29,118 bases of DNA. It comes from Oehlia diaphana. Taxonomy: Eukaryota; Glomeromycota; Glomeromycetes; Glomerales; Glomeraceae. The stretch spans positions 51,479 through 80,596 of the forward strand of contig QZLH01000528.1 in NCBI GenBank assembly GCA_003833135.1, given 5' to 3'. Below the pieces are notes generated by a model that was not told where the DNA came from, searched no databases, and saw only the letters and a list, made by a program, of their open reading frames with translations. Positions 1 through 11,840 of the stretch are shown here, piece by piece. Within the stretch, counting starts at the first letter, position 1. Each line of letters opens with the position of its first letter. Both the position numbers and the translations under genes were made by a program.

Positions 1-339
1 GTTTATTATTAATTTTATTATTAAGAAAATGGAAGAAAGTAAAAGAAACTTTAGTTCAGTATTAAAGGAGATGACAGAATTGGGTTTATTAAATGCATAT
101 TACGCATTTTTCTTTAATGAATATAAGCCCCTTAAAAAAAAACTGCAAAAACGTGTAATATCATAATATTAATATGGGAGTTAGAAATGAAAATTCTAAC
201 ACTAGATAAAGCTTAAAAAAACTAAGACGATAGTAAAATATTGAAGTTTAATCTTTTATCTGTAGATTATTTGATCATCTAAATTATATTATTAATTGGT
301 GTAACTTGGTGTAACTATATGCAAATCTTATGATCAACT

Positions 340-496
340 ATGCTGAAACTACGGAGAAACCTATTATAGAGGTTTCAGCATGTTTTGGCAGTTTCGCAAT
401 TTTGACAGGTTTCGCAGTTTCAGCGTTTCAGCATTTCGGTACTATATAAAAAGTTTCACCTTTCGGCATTAGGCCAAACAGGTTTCGGCAAGCAAC
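340..496. repeat. GTTTCAGCA-type repeat block, copy 1
   Basis: Short words of the form GTTTCAGCA, GTTTCGCAG, GTTTTGGCA and TTTCGGCA follow one another here, and the block ends in GGTTTCGGCAAGCAAC at 481-496. A related block ending in GGTTTCAGCAAGCAAC lies about 760 bp downstream in the same orientation. Both are probably diverged copies of one dispersed repeat. No coding potential is visible. Confidence 0.5.
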
Positions 497-1092
497 TTTA
501 GATATACTATTTAAATATGATATACTGATAAAATTTATTTCTCACTATATGTGAGAACATATATACAGTAAGTATATTGGTATAACTTTGATATAACAAT
601 ATTTTATATATATTCAACATATCATTATATAAAGGTTTGACTATATATCAATGAAAAAAATCTTGATATATATACAATCAAATCTTGATATAGCGAATCT
701 TTGATATAGTGAATTTTTCAGATAATTATAATAAATTTCTTCTTACTATAACAAATTAACCAATCAAATCTCTTAAAATCTTTATTATAACTTTATAGCA
801 AAGTTGAGGTCTGGAACCTAGGGTTTATTATAACAAGGATTGACTATATTTACTCTTTTTTATTATAGTTTACTTTATTTTCATTATTTTCTTAATCTTT
901 TTATATTATATTTATTGTAAAAATAAAATACATTTTTTATGTTAAATATAAAATTTATTTACAATCTTGGACTTTTAAAGGTAAACTACGATCAGACCTT
1001 TATATACCGATATCTTATGTTAAGATTACTTGTCTAAACCTCTTCAAAATCTTATAATTAGTTTCATTAAAATTTTACTATAAATTTATTAT

Positions 1093-1261
1093 AGTTTTGG
1101 CAGAGTTTTGGCAGTTTCAGCATTTATAATAAGTTTCAGCAGTTTCACCTTTCTCCAAAGTTTTGCCAATTTTTTAATATAACTTTAATATAGTTTTGGC
1201 AGAATTTCGCTTTTTGGCAAAATACCATCTTGCCTAAACACTTAGGTTTCAGCAAGCAACC
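1093..1261. repeat. GTTTCAGCA-type repeat block, copy 2
   Basis: This resembles the block at 340-496. It is rich in AGTTTTGGCAGA and GTTTCAGCA words and has the same right end, GGTTTCAGCAAGCAACC. The two lie in direct orientation, so they may come from an old tandem duplication or from two insertions of one repeat family. Confidence 0.5.
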
Positions 1262-2077
1262 TTATTCTATGTACTAATAATTGCCTATATTAATAAATTT
1301 TCTATATTCTATTTCACAATTAATAAAAAAATCTCATTTGTACTAATATTATATATAGTTTATGTACTGATACTTTTTTTTGCTTTTTTATAATTAATAT
1401 ATAGTAAAATGTACCAATACTTTTAAGTTACACTGATATTAATTTGACTAATACTATAAATTTGGCTGAAATTAACATAAAAGTTCCATCTAAATCATAT
1501 GATATTATAAAAATTAGCTATTTAGAATTTGCAAAATACTGGCAAAAATTGGATTTGGGCTGCATTATGATTCACTGATAATGGTATATATAATGATAAT
1601 TTGATATACTGATATATTTTTCCCAAAACAACAGTATCAGCACATAGAGATTTAACAGTATTAAGTTTGAATAAAAATAAGACCTTTTCATTTTATACAT
1701 TATAATTTTTATTACTATTATTAAATTATATACAATAATTTATTCACTTATTTTAATTAAAAAAGACTAATAATAAATTTTATAAAGTGAAAAGAATAAA
1801 AAATGTTTAAATTAAATATTTCTTTAAATTTTTTTTTTTATAAAATTTACAACTATTTTTAGACAAATATTCCCTTACTTTATTTTTTTTTTTGAAAAAA
1901 GCCGCAAAAATTTTTCTAAGATAATGTTATACAAAATAAATTTAACCAATAAAACTCATCAAGTCACGTTACCAAAAATTTTTTGTATTAGAAACATGAT
2001 TTAATAAAGATTAACAAGTTTTCTTTTATGATTTAGATCACTGATATCACCAAACTTTCAAATCTTCTCCAGTAATA

Positions 2078-2105
2078 CCATCAAAAAAAGCTCGGGCATG
2101 TGATT
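2078..2105 (+). repeat. Left terminal inverted repeat of the 2052-3066 element
   Basis: Pairs with 3021-3048 on the opposite strand with one mismatch (T versus C in the GCAYGTG part). Further outward the similarity breaks down, so the true element ends are uncertain. Confidence 0.7.
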
Positions 2106-2770
2106 TTTGAGCATGTTATTTTATTACATACAGCACAGTTTGTGGCAACTGATCTATTTAAATATTTATCATGTATTATTTAAGCTATTATTTAAGCTTT
2201 CTTTTTGCGTCTACATTACCAAATACCAAGAATACAAATTTTTTTTAAAATAAAATGTTGGCTTATTTTCTTTACAAAAGCTATAAATCTTCTAAAACAA
2301 AACTTGCAGAAAATATGAAACCTGTAAAAATAAACCTACTAATATCTTGGAAATCATCAAGCAATAATACCGGTTCAACAAACTAAATTGCAACTGTTAT
2401 TTTGACTAATAATATTACCTTCTCTTCTAGAAGAGCAAAAACTAGTCTGTATTATAAAGTAGTAAGAAAGTCATATAGTCCTATTAATAAATTGTGTGAA
2501 GACGTTGAACTTTATCAAATTAAGTGAACCATGCCATTAATATGGAAGGGGAATACTGATAGCACTTATTATTTACAATAATTTATTTTAAATTAATGTA
2601 TTTTAATAAATTGAAATTGAATAAATTTTATTGTTAAATTAATATAACATTCTATTTTAATAAAATAATTACTCTAATTTTATTAATTTAAAAGAGTTTG
2701 TTTTTACTCTTATGAATTAACATCTATAAAATTTCATTATATTCTCAAGCAATCATCTTTGGAATGGAGA

Positions 2771-2956
2771 TCTTAGGGTAAGGAAAGTTAGTTTAGGCTG
2801 AAATACTCATCTTTGAAGATAACATTGACGTTGGAGTATCTTAGGGTTAGGGTAAGGAAAGTTGGTTTAGGCGGAAATACTTATCCTTGAAGATAACGTA
2901 GACGTTGGAGTATTTTAGGGTTAGGTAAGGAAGGATAGTTTAGGCTGAAACTATTA
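2771..2956. repeat. 74 bp minisatellite, about 2.5 copies, containing TTAGGG
   Basis: Copies begin near 2771, 2839 and 2913. Each starts with a TTAGGG stretch followed by TAAGGAAAGTTRGTTTAGGC, then AAATACT and GAAGATAACRTNGACGTTGGAGTAT. Copy 1 has one TTAGGG and is 68 bp long. Copy 2 has two in tandem and is 74 bp, so the spacing difference equals exactly one hexamer. Copy 3 is partial. TTAGGG is the common fungal telomere unit, so this is a telomere-like interstitial sequence; that link is inference. Confidence 0.75.
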
Positions 2957-3020
2957 CCTTAGGTCAATAGCTGCGTAGTGCAATTTCCATAGCCACACTT
3001 AGCCACAGTCATATCGCATG

Positions 3021-3048
3021 AATCACGTGCCCGAGCTTTTTTTGATGG
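3021..3048 (-). repeat. Right terminal inverted repeat of the 2052-3066 element
   Basis: Reverse complement of 2078-2105 with a single mismatch. It contains the palindromic hexamer CACGTG where the left copy has CATGTG. Confidence 0.7.
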
Positions 3049-3131
3049 GGGAGTTAAACTTTCAAAAGATTAAATAAATGTCTAAATTTATCAAATTATA
3101 TTATTAAACTCATGGAAATTTAAATTAAGAA

Positions 3132-6100
3132 ATGGCATCAATTACAAAAACTCAACCACAAATATTATTGCATGGTAGAATTCCACATAATGTTCTCGCT
3201 AAATTAGCTTCCTCGGGTTTGAATCAAGTTGAAGAAGTTGGAGGTAATTTATGAAAACGTATGTGTTATTTTCAACGCAAAATATGTTTTATAAACTAAA
3301 TTGTAGTTTTTTATTATCAGAACATGTATGGAGTATACCCAATGAAAATTCTTGGAATGTTTGTAGAATTTATCCGATAATTAATGCTTTATCATTATAT
3401 GCCATTTATTCATAAGATATTTATTTATTTTAGGCACAAACATTTAATAATTATCTATTCTCCATATCTGTTAGTGGTAATCATCTTGTTTGGACTTCTG
3501 GAAGCCATATTGTAATTTTAAGATTAGATGAAACAAGAAAAGAATTTGAAGTTATTGGAGACGTGAACGGATGTTACGAAAGAGGGTTGGTAGAGGAAGA
3601 AATTTTTTTAAAAATAAAAATAAATAAATTTTATTTATTTATTAAAAAATTAGGGAAAAAATAACTGCTATTTTGTGTTTGCCTTTCTTTACGCCATCGG
3701 CTAGAAATAATAAGTATGATTAATGATTTATGATTTGTTTTTTAAGCAATATTTTATTTACGCGTTTAATTGGTATCAATATTCTTTTTTGATTCATAGT
3801 CAAATTTTTGTGTTAGTTGGTTATAATACGGGATATCTTAAGATATTTTCGGAGGTGACAACTTTTATCATACCCTATACATAACTTCGCATCCTAATTT
3901 GAAATCTAAAATTAATCATCTTATAGACAGGTAATTTATTAATTTCACAATTATTGGATACATCACCAATTATTGCGATAAAACTTCGTACAGCAATCGT
4001 TCCAACATTTTCATTACCGTCTCCAACTGAATTGTTATCACGAGAACAAAAATCAGCGTCACATTCATTTAATGAAGCTGATGAAGAAATAACCATATTA
4101 TTTGAAGGAGAAAAAGTTGTTAGTATAGATGGGAAAAGTTTATGGATGGTTCTTAGAATTTGTGTTGGATCAAATCAATATGATAGTAATAATACATTGA
4201 GTAATTCAACAGTTGAATCTAGTACTGGTCAAGTACCTGGTGGGGCAACTTCTTTTGCATATAAAAAATGGCATTTTGAAGGGCAAGAGGATGTTGTTGA
4301 TGTTGTTAGTTGTGGTGAGATTTATACTTTAATAATACTTGCATTTCCTAGATTTAATAGAAATAATAAGATTAGGCTATGTACCAAATATATAGGACCA
4401 TCTCATTATTGGACAGCAAGTATAACAGATCAAACATTCTCAACAACTACAACAGCATTATTTACGTCAAATGCTACGGCAAGATATATTGCAGTTGGAT
4501 CAAATCCCATGTTATCATATTATGCTACAACAGATTCAAGTAGACCATTTCTCTTGGCTGCTAGTATGGTAGCATCAAGAGTTACAAATGCCGTATTTTC
4601 TTTAGCAAAAACATTGTTAACTGTTACGGGAACAATCCCTTCTTCTGTTGGAGAAGTTTCTTCATCAACAGCTGCTACTAATATACCACCTGCAAAATCT
4701 ATTCCGCTTATACTTTCTTTAAATGATTCAAATAGACAAATTTTATCAATCGTCATGTCACCTGCTGCTGCCGATGGAAAATATCAATTAGCTGCGTTAA
4801 CTGATTCATTGGGCAGGGTAATTTAAATTTTTAAATTTACTTATTTATTTGAAAAGTGAATACTTACTATCGAAGTATTCCCATATTAGGTAACATTAAT
4901 TGATGTTGAAGAAGGAGAAATCATTGTAATGTATAAGGGAATTAGAAATGCTCAATGTGGATGGGTTGAAGCTATTGAAGATGATGATACGGATGATGAT
5001 GAGAAATCTGGTGATAGTGCTTCATTCTCTTTTACAAGAGGCATGAAATATAGTAAAAGAATTGCATTATTTCTTATAATATATTCACCGCTTCGTGGTA
5101 TTGTAGAAATTCATCATATGCGTCATGGAATTCGCGTTGGTCATTTCTCAATTGGACAAGGATGGCATGTTGTCACTTCAGTTTCTGCTCCACTTGGAGT
5201 TAGTATGGGAGGTGGAATGGGTTTTTATGAATCAGGTAGGAGAGGATGTAGAAATGCTGGATTGGCTAAATGTTTTTTAATCGGTCCACAAGGTGAAATG
5301 AAGAAAGTTCATGTTCCTTTTGGATGTGCAATTAAGTAATTATTATAAGATTTTTAATAATTTCATTAATTCATTAATATTTCGAATGAAATTAAGTTGT
5401 TTAATCGCTGTCTTTTTAGGAAGAAAGTTGATCATATTAGTGTATTCAAGAGTCTTCTGCGCAAATATGAGGCAGCAGCTGCGGATAAAAAGGATGTTCA
5501 TTCACAAGAACTCATGAAAACTCTTGATTTGATAACGGATCCTAAAATAAAATTTGAAGTTAGTATAACGTTTTTTTATATCTTAATTAAATTATAACTG
5601 ATTTATACCATTAATTAGGTGTTGACATCACTTCCGGATTCGTTAGCTCCAACATTTCATTTACTTGCAACGCAATCTTCGATAGATTCAATGCAAATGT
5701 TAGATTCATTGGATTTCTTAGAATTTATTCATGATATTCAAGATCAATCGTCTAAAGGAATTGATCAAGATGATAAAAAATTAATTCGTTTAAATTTAGT
5801 TTTAAGAGAAAATTTGTTACACCTTTATCAAACTTTAGAAGGATGGAATGTTGAAAGTTCTGATAATCGCGATAATGTAGATGCAATAGTTGTAGGACAT
5901 GATGATAATTTACCTGTTGCTGACAATGGAACATTTAAACAATCAGTAAAATATCATTTTAAAGAATATACGAATACTGAGGATACTAAACATGAAAATG
6001 AGACAAGAGGAATTGGGCCGAGTTCTTTTATGTCTGCTTTCTTATTAAAAAGCTTAGATACATTAGCAGATGATGAATCCTTCTTAATGTTAGATAATAA

Positions 6101-8178
6101 GATAAGTGAAACAAAAAAGTGGCAGTTATGTAAGTATCTTTTGCTTAGTCCAGTGTTTAAACAATCAATTGTTTCTGTTATAAAATAATGATAGTTTAAA
6201 TATTTTTAATAGCCAGCTTTTTATTAACGCCATTAATAATATCAACATCACCCAATGAATGGATTGAAACTATAAGAAAAAGAATACCAATTTCAACAAA
6301 AAATTGGCTTGAATTATTTTTATATTGGTTTGAGCGAACTAGTTTGACGTCATTGGTTAATTTTATATTAAAGTCAAAAAATGATTATTCAAATTTTTTA
6401 ATTGTTATTTTAAGTGATTTTTCTTCAATTGCAACCAATTTAGAAAGTAATTCCATTTCAGATAGAATTATTAATTATTGTTTGAATACTGATAAGGTAT
6501 AATTATTTTCAGTTTATAGAAAATAATTAAAAGAAATTTTTAAATTTATTTGTTATTTTAGATTGGACATGCATTATTATTGTCACTTGCATGTCAATAT
6601 GGAAATCCACTTATAAATAATTATGAGGTAAGTTGTGAAATTTGTTTATAATTAAATCTTTTAAGTAATGATTAAAATTTTTTTTTTTTCATAATAGATT
6701 GATTGGAAATCTTTAGTGGATAAATTGGTGAATTGTTGGAATTTGATTAAAGATACACCTCCAATCATAATTGCGGAAATAGGATTAACTGCCTCAAATC
6801 TTAACAAGGTTCTATCTTTACTAAGCAAATAAAATAAAAAATAAATTAATTACGTTAATACGTATTTACCCTTTTAGTTTGAGAAGACTTGTTTAACAAG
6901 GATAACATCCATTAAAGATATTAGATTAGATGAAAAAGCCAATTCAGAGGTAAAATGATACTTTTTTTTTTTAATGTTATTAGTTCTTAACAAATAATTT
7001 TTACAATTTTTTTTTATCATAAAAGATAAGCACTTCGATTCCGCCTAAGTCAGATTTATGTTGGATTTATAGAAGTTGGACATTTGGCCAATTATTTAAA
7101 AAGGATACAAATAACACTGGTAAAATTTTATTTTATTAATTATTATTAATTATTAAAAAACTCCATTTATTATATTTATTTATTTAATGATTTTGCCAGA
7201 TTTATTGAGAATAGCAATTGAACAAACAAAATTTATAAGTACCGCGGCATTAAGAAATGGAATATTATATGTAATATGGAACTCATTGATTATGGAACAA
7301 ATTAGTTCTATTAATATATTAGTCGAAAAAGCACGTAAAGCTCCAAAGGACCTTTTATGTATTAAACAATGTGGTATGGGAGGTAAGTAGATAATAATAA
7401 TTTATATTATAATAATTTTTTTTTTTTAATTAACATTTAAAATAATTTTATAGTTAAGACGATAGAATCATTCTTGCTTTCATCAAAGTTATTGTTTGAG
7501 TCATTTACTTGGGAACCTGAAGAAGTTGCATATATGTCACATATTTGTAATACGGTTGAGTCTATTATATCAATCCCTGAAGATATTGAGAATAAAGAGA
7601 TGTATCTTAATGATACTATTGGAATGATGCATAATTTAATTAAAGTAGCGGATAAATCACAAGAAATAAAAATAATTGATAAGTAAGTATATTTCCAGAA
7701 TCCAGACTAAAGAAATTTTGTTTTAAAAATAAATTTATACTTTGTTAATTTATTAATTTTAACATAATAGAAATCTTGTGGAAAATTTCATTGAATTAAT
7801 TCATATTTTATTACTTATATTTCGTATTGAAGTTCGTATGATTAGACCTTCAAAATTATTTGAATCAAGTTTATCGTTTCTTAAACCATTATATTATACT
7901 AAAGAAAGTAATATGGAAAGAATAAATAATAATACAAAGTAAGATTTTTGATTCAAGTATAATAATTATATATATATATATATTAAATTAACTATTTATA
8001 TATATGTAGGATTGGAGAAGAAAGAATATCATTTTTAAAGAAATTAATTGATAAAACTCCAAATTATCTTGATGATATTTTATGGATAACCAAAAAATTT
8101 GAGTTAGATGAAAATGATATAAGGAATTATTGGAATTCTAAATATGAAAGTGAAATTGTGAACGCCGAGTTAATTTAG
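3132..8178 (+). CDS. RAB3GAP2: Rab3 GTPase-activating protein non-catalytic subunit (RAB3GAP2-like), 18 exons
   Basis: Exons as read: 3132-3243, 3321-3358, 3434-3585, 3654-3713, 3800-3854, 3927-4817, 4890-5335, 5420-5558, 5619-6133, 6217-6496, 6562-6627, 6698-6808, 6878-6949, 7026-7119, 7200-7382, 7454-7682, 7771-7938, 8010-8178. They sum to 3780 nt (1259 aa; the human protein is near 1390). The N-terminal part (about residues 30-480) matches the RAB3GAP2_N family. Recognisable pieces are the ITAILCLPFF strand, the long segment with LLISQLLDTSP and SLFQSLR-like features, and the block with YKGIRNAQCGWVE, FLIIYSPLRGIVEI and GPQGEMKK near residues 437-585. The rest fits the helical C-terminal region. 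In animals this subunit pairs with RAB3GAP1, forming a GAP for Rab3 and a GEF for Rab18 that acts in membrane traffic and autophagy. The least certain splice is 6134-6216 (acceptor AG at 6215-6216; another lies 4 bp earlier). Exon 2 is only 38 nt. Confidence 0.87.
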
Positions 8179-8828
8179 GTGATTGTTAAATCATTTTATT
8201 TATTCTACATTTCTTTTGATAGATTGGCTTTATTAACTAAGATTTTAACGTAAATCTTTAGTAATAATAATTCATATGTTATACATATATCATACATAAT
8301 CCACTATTTTAAATAACTAATTATTTTAATATGTCAAATTTCATCGTCATTTTATATTGATAATTATAAAGATAATAAGTAATTTATGAATTAATGCGTT
8401 TTTAAATGAAAATCGAACATTAGGACAATAAACAATGTATATATATAGCTAACTAATAATAAAAATCTCATTTCCATCTAATTTTTAATCAAATATTTTC
8501 CTTTTTTTTCTCTAATGGGAAGTTAAATTATAAACCAATTAATTACATTATTTTTTGGGGGGAAATTTCTATATTGGACACTTTTGAAGGATGATGGAAC
8601 AAATAAAATATAAACAAATATTCACGGGAAGTGATTAAAGTGAAGAAGTGATGATTAATGCAGAAACATTTTTGCGTATCAGTGATACATGACTATTTCT
8701 TTATTTAAGAGAACCAATTAAAATCGAGAAAAAAAATAATTTTTAAAGTTTATTGGTTAAATTTAGCCCAATCTATATAAAATCATGTGAAAAATAAAGT
8801 CCATCTTGAAAAATTGAAGAATTGAGAA

Positions 8829-8832
<4 letters not shown>

Positions 8833-8859
<27 letters not shown>
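8833..8859. repeat. (AT)n microsatellite
   Basis: About 13 uninterrupted AT dinucleotides in the intergenic region downstream of the Rab3GAP-like gene. Likely length-variable between isolates. Confidence 0.9.
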
Positions 8860-9320
8860 ATTGTTTGTATGTTACGATTTACGAAATTATTAAATAATTT
8901 CATTTGAAAGAAAGAATAAAGAATTTTTTTTTTCAATTCAATAAATAACTTGCATTTTATATTTATTTTTATTCCCATGAAGTTAACATAAAAGAAAGAA
9001 ATAAATAAACTTGTTTATAAGCATTATAAACGGGGATAAAAGATTTTTTTTTAAAAAAAATATGTATTTCATAAAGTATCATGAAACCATAATATATGCA
9101 AGTAAATATAATACAATGCAAAAAAAAAAGAAAGAAAGAAAGATACAAAATTTCAAAATACCTTTTTTTTTTAACGTTTTTAAAAAAAAACTTATAAAAT
9201 GATGATTTATAAACAAATAATAATATTTATTTCATTATTCGGATTAATTAAATATCTTTGATATCTAGAGAATATTTGATGATTAATTGTGTAATAAATA
9301 GAGATCGATAAAAATAAAAA

Positions 9321-9371
9321 TTTTTTTTCTTTCTTTCTTTCTTTCTTTCTTTTTTTTTTTTAAAAAAAAAA
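9321..9371. repeat. TTTC microsatellite with flanking poly-T and poly-A
   Basis: Six TTTC/CTTT tetramers lie between a T run and a longer T run, followed directly by an A run. The T and A runs together could form a hairpin. A shorter AAAG run on the same strand is near 9127-9143. Confidence 0.85.
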
Positions 9372-10883
9372 CACATTTTTCTATAAATAAATTATAAATA
9401 ATAAATTATAATAAACAATAATTAATTATAATAATAAAATATATTAATACATTTAATTTTTTTATTTAAGGTAAAAATAATATAATATATATAATAAAAT
9501 AAATTATTATAGTTTTATTAATTATACTAGTGTTTCGTTACATTAGTTTCAATTTTAATTAACATTACCAACATTTTTAAAACAAATTGAAAAAAAAAAT
9601 GGAATTCAAGGATTATCACCTATTATTCACTAAAAACACTAACTAAAATAAAAAAATTTTTTTTTTTAAGCAAGGGTTTTTAAAGTTTCATTAATTCAAA
9701 ATTTTCTAAAAAATTAGTTTCAAAAAGAAGATTATTTTGTAACGAAAGGGATATTAAGGGATCAGGGATAATTTTAAAACTTAGACGAATATGCGAAATT
9801 GTACGTAATATGATCACCTGCATTTTTTTTTTACGCCAGATTTTATGTTAATCGTTTGAGGTTTGAAAGCTGAAACTCATAAACAATAGCAGGATTTTTT
9901 TTAAAGCTAAACATATTTAAAAAATTTCAGATTGCATTTTATCTTATTACACTAATTACTTTTTATGGAACTTTTGAAGCACCAAATTGAATGACTTCCT
10001 TGTGAGACTTTTCGGGTAATTTTAAGAAAAATTTATGAAAAAAATAAAATAAAAAAAAAATTAAAAAATAAAAAAATTATTTTTTATATTATATTGAAAG
10101 AAAAAAGCATAACAGATAATGCGGACTAATTAATTACAACATCATTGAGTATTTTTAAATTATAACAATTGTAACGAAAATTATTTTTTTTAAAATTTAT
10201 AACGTAATGCAAAGAAACAATGTGAGCCGCATATTAAATAAAAAAATTCTTAAAATACATAAAATACATTAATTTTTTGTTTGTTGTTTATTTTAACTCG
10301 GAAAAATATGTAAAAAAAAGTGTAAAAAAAATTTCAAAAAGAAAAATAAAGGGAAAATCATGAAAGGTTAAAAAAAAAAGCCTATAATGATAGGTGCTTC
10401 TTTCTTAATTAACTAAATAAAGACAAGAAAGAAAAATTATAATTATAATTTTTTATCTTTAATGAATTATTTGTAACATTTCTCCTTTTTAAAAATCAAT
10501 TATTTCTTAACGATGGATAACATTAATATTATTATTATTTATAATGATTATTTTATTTATTTTTTTTTTTTTTATGAAACCTTTTTTATTTTTGATCTTC
10601 CTAACGATTTTGAAAGTGGGGCTTATTTTATAATTATAAATAGAGTTTTATACAAGTGTTCATGTAGATGCGCTGTGATTTCATAAATAATGATAAATTA
10701 AAGATTTCTATATTTGGTAATGTGAAAATTCCATAATTGTTAATCATTGCCAAATGTACAATAGTATGACAATTTGATTTCTTTGTATGATTATACTATT
10801 ACACGTTATTTTTTTTTTTTTTTTATATTAATTATTTAAAAAAAAGGAATTTTCTCATTCCGCTGCTCACTTCTCCTTGGAAA

Positions 10884-10892
10884 TATAAATAG
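10884..10892 (+). promoter_or_regulatory. Possible TATA box of the arrestin-like gene
   Basis: TATAAATAG sits about 220 bp before the ATG at 11113 in one of the few less homopolymeric parts of the region, and is followed by CT-rich and T-rich sequence. In DNA this AT-rich the match could easily be chance. Confidence 0.25.
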
Positions 10893-11112
10893 TGGATATT
10901 TTTTCAACATAAAAAAAAAAATTTTTTTTTTCATCCCTTACTTTTTTTCTTATCGTAAAAAAAAAAACCTTCTCTTTTATTTTATATTTTATATTTTATT
11001 TTATTTGGTTTAGTTTATTTTATATTTTTTTTATTTTTTTCTAAAATATATACATTGTATACACACAGTATTAAAATATATATTTACATATTTACATTAT
11101 AACGTTAAAAAT

Positions 11113-11771
11113 ATGAATAATAGTATTATTGCAGTCGATATCTTACCTGATGATGATGGAAAGGTTATGATGTATGGAGCACCTAATAAAGATATTACAT
11201 ATTTAGTTTCTGGTAAACTACGTATTATATTATCAAAACCATTAAAAACAAAATTAATTTCAATCAAATTAAAAGGAAAGTCCGAATATTCAGATTGGGA
11301 AAATCAATATTCATGTATTTATTTACTAAAATTGGAAAAAGTTTTACGTGAAAAAACAACTTTACCAAGTGGAGTAACAGATTTAGATTTTGAATTTCAA
11401 ATTAATGGGAATATACCACAAAGTTATGTAACATCCTTTGGTCTTATAAGATATAATTTGGTAGCTACTGTACAACCAAGTTCTTTATTATTAAAACAAG
11501 GTAGAGCTGAAAAATCCATTAATATTTCAAGACATTATTTACCTTGTAGAAGAGAACTTTTACCTGCTCCTCCTACTAAAGTTTATCGTGGTCAAAGAAA
11601 AAATATTTTAAAATATGAATTAGATATTCCAACTGTTATTTGTATAAATGAAACTTCTTTATTAATTAGATTAAGATTATTTCCTCTTTGTAATCAAGGA
11701 AGAGTTAAAAAAGTTGCTTTTGATTTGATACAATCTGAAAAATATAGGTGAGTATTTATTTATTTACCCTA

Positions 11772-11840
<69 letters not shown>

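Larger units (their letters stand above)
1..2050. other. AT-rich non-coding repeat region, no gene seen
   Basis: No open frame of useful length and no recognisable protein remnant. The stretch holds two blocks dense in GTTTCAGCA / GTTTTGGCA / GTTTCGGCA words (about 340-496 and 1093-1261), described separately, with AT-rich sequence around and between them. Words such as GATATACTGATA recur near 520 and 1600. It looks like old decayed repeats. Confidence 0.6.
2052..3066. mobile_element. Probable non-autonomous DNA transposon (TIR element) upstream of the Rab3GAP gene
   Basis: A 28 bp inverted repeat lies at 2078-2105 and 3021-3048, with 27 of 28 positions identical; its core is CATCAAAAAAAGCTCGGGCA. 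The 11 bp direct repeat AAACTTTCAAA brackets the pair at 2052-2062 and 3056-3066 and could be a target-site duplication; 9-11 bp is the Mutator-like range. No transposase remnant is visible inside, so it would depend on another element. It carries the TTAGGG-containing minisatellite at 2771-2956. Its right end is about 65-85 bp before the start codon of the next gene. The inverted repeat is clear; the superfamily is a guess. Confidence 0.55.
8179..11112. other. 2.9 kb intergenic region with microsatellites
   Basis: No supported gene. The region is very AT-rich with many homopolymer runs. Simple repeats include (AT)13 at 8833-8859, an AAAG run at 9127-9143 and a TTTC run near 9327-9351. It must hold the 3' end of the upstream Rab3GAP transcript and the promoter of the arrestin-like gene. 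Small open frames here are low-complexity and look accidental. Confidence 0.6.

Noticed and set aside
4520..4756. Minus-strand open frame of 78 codons inside the Rab3GAP gene
   Set aside because: It lies antisense within exon 6 (3927-4817), whose plus-strand protein is conserved; no independent support.
9011..9202. 63-codon frame in the Rab3GAP-arrestin spacer
   Set aside because: Rich in Lys, Phe and Ile from A and T runs and overlapping an AAAG microsatellite; no family resemblance.
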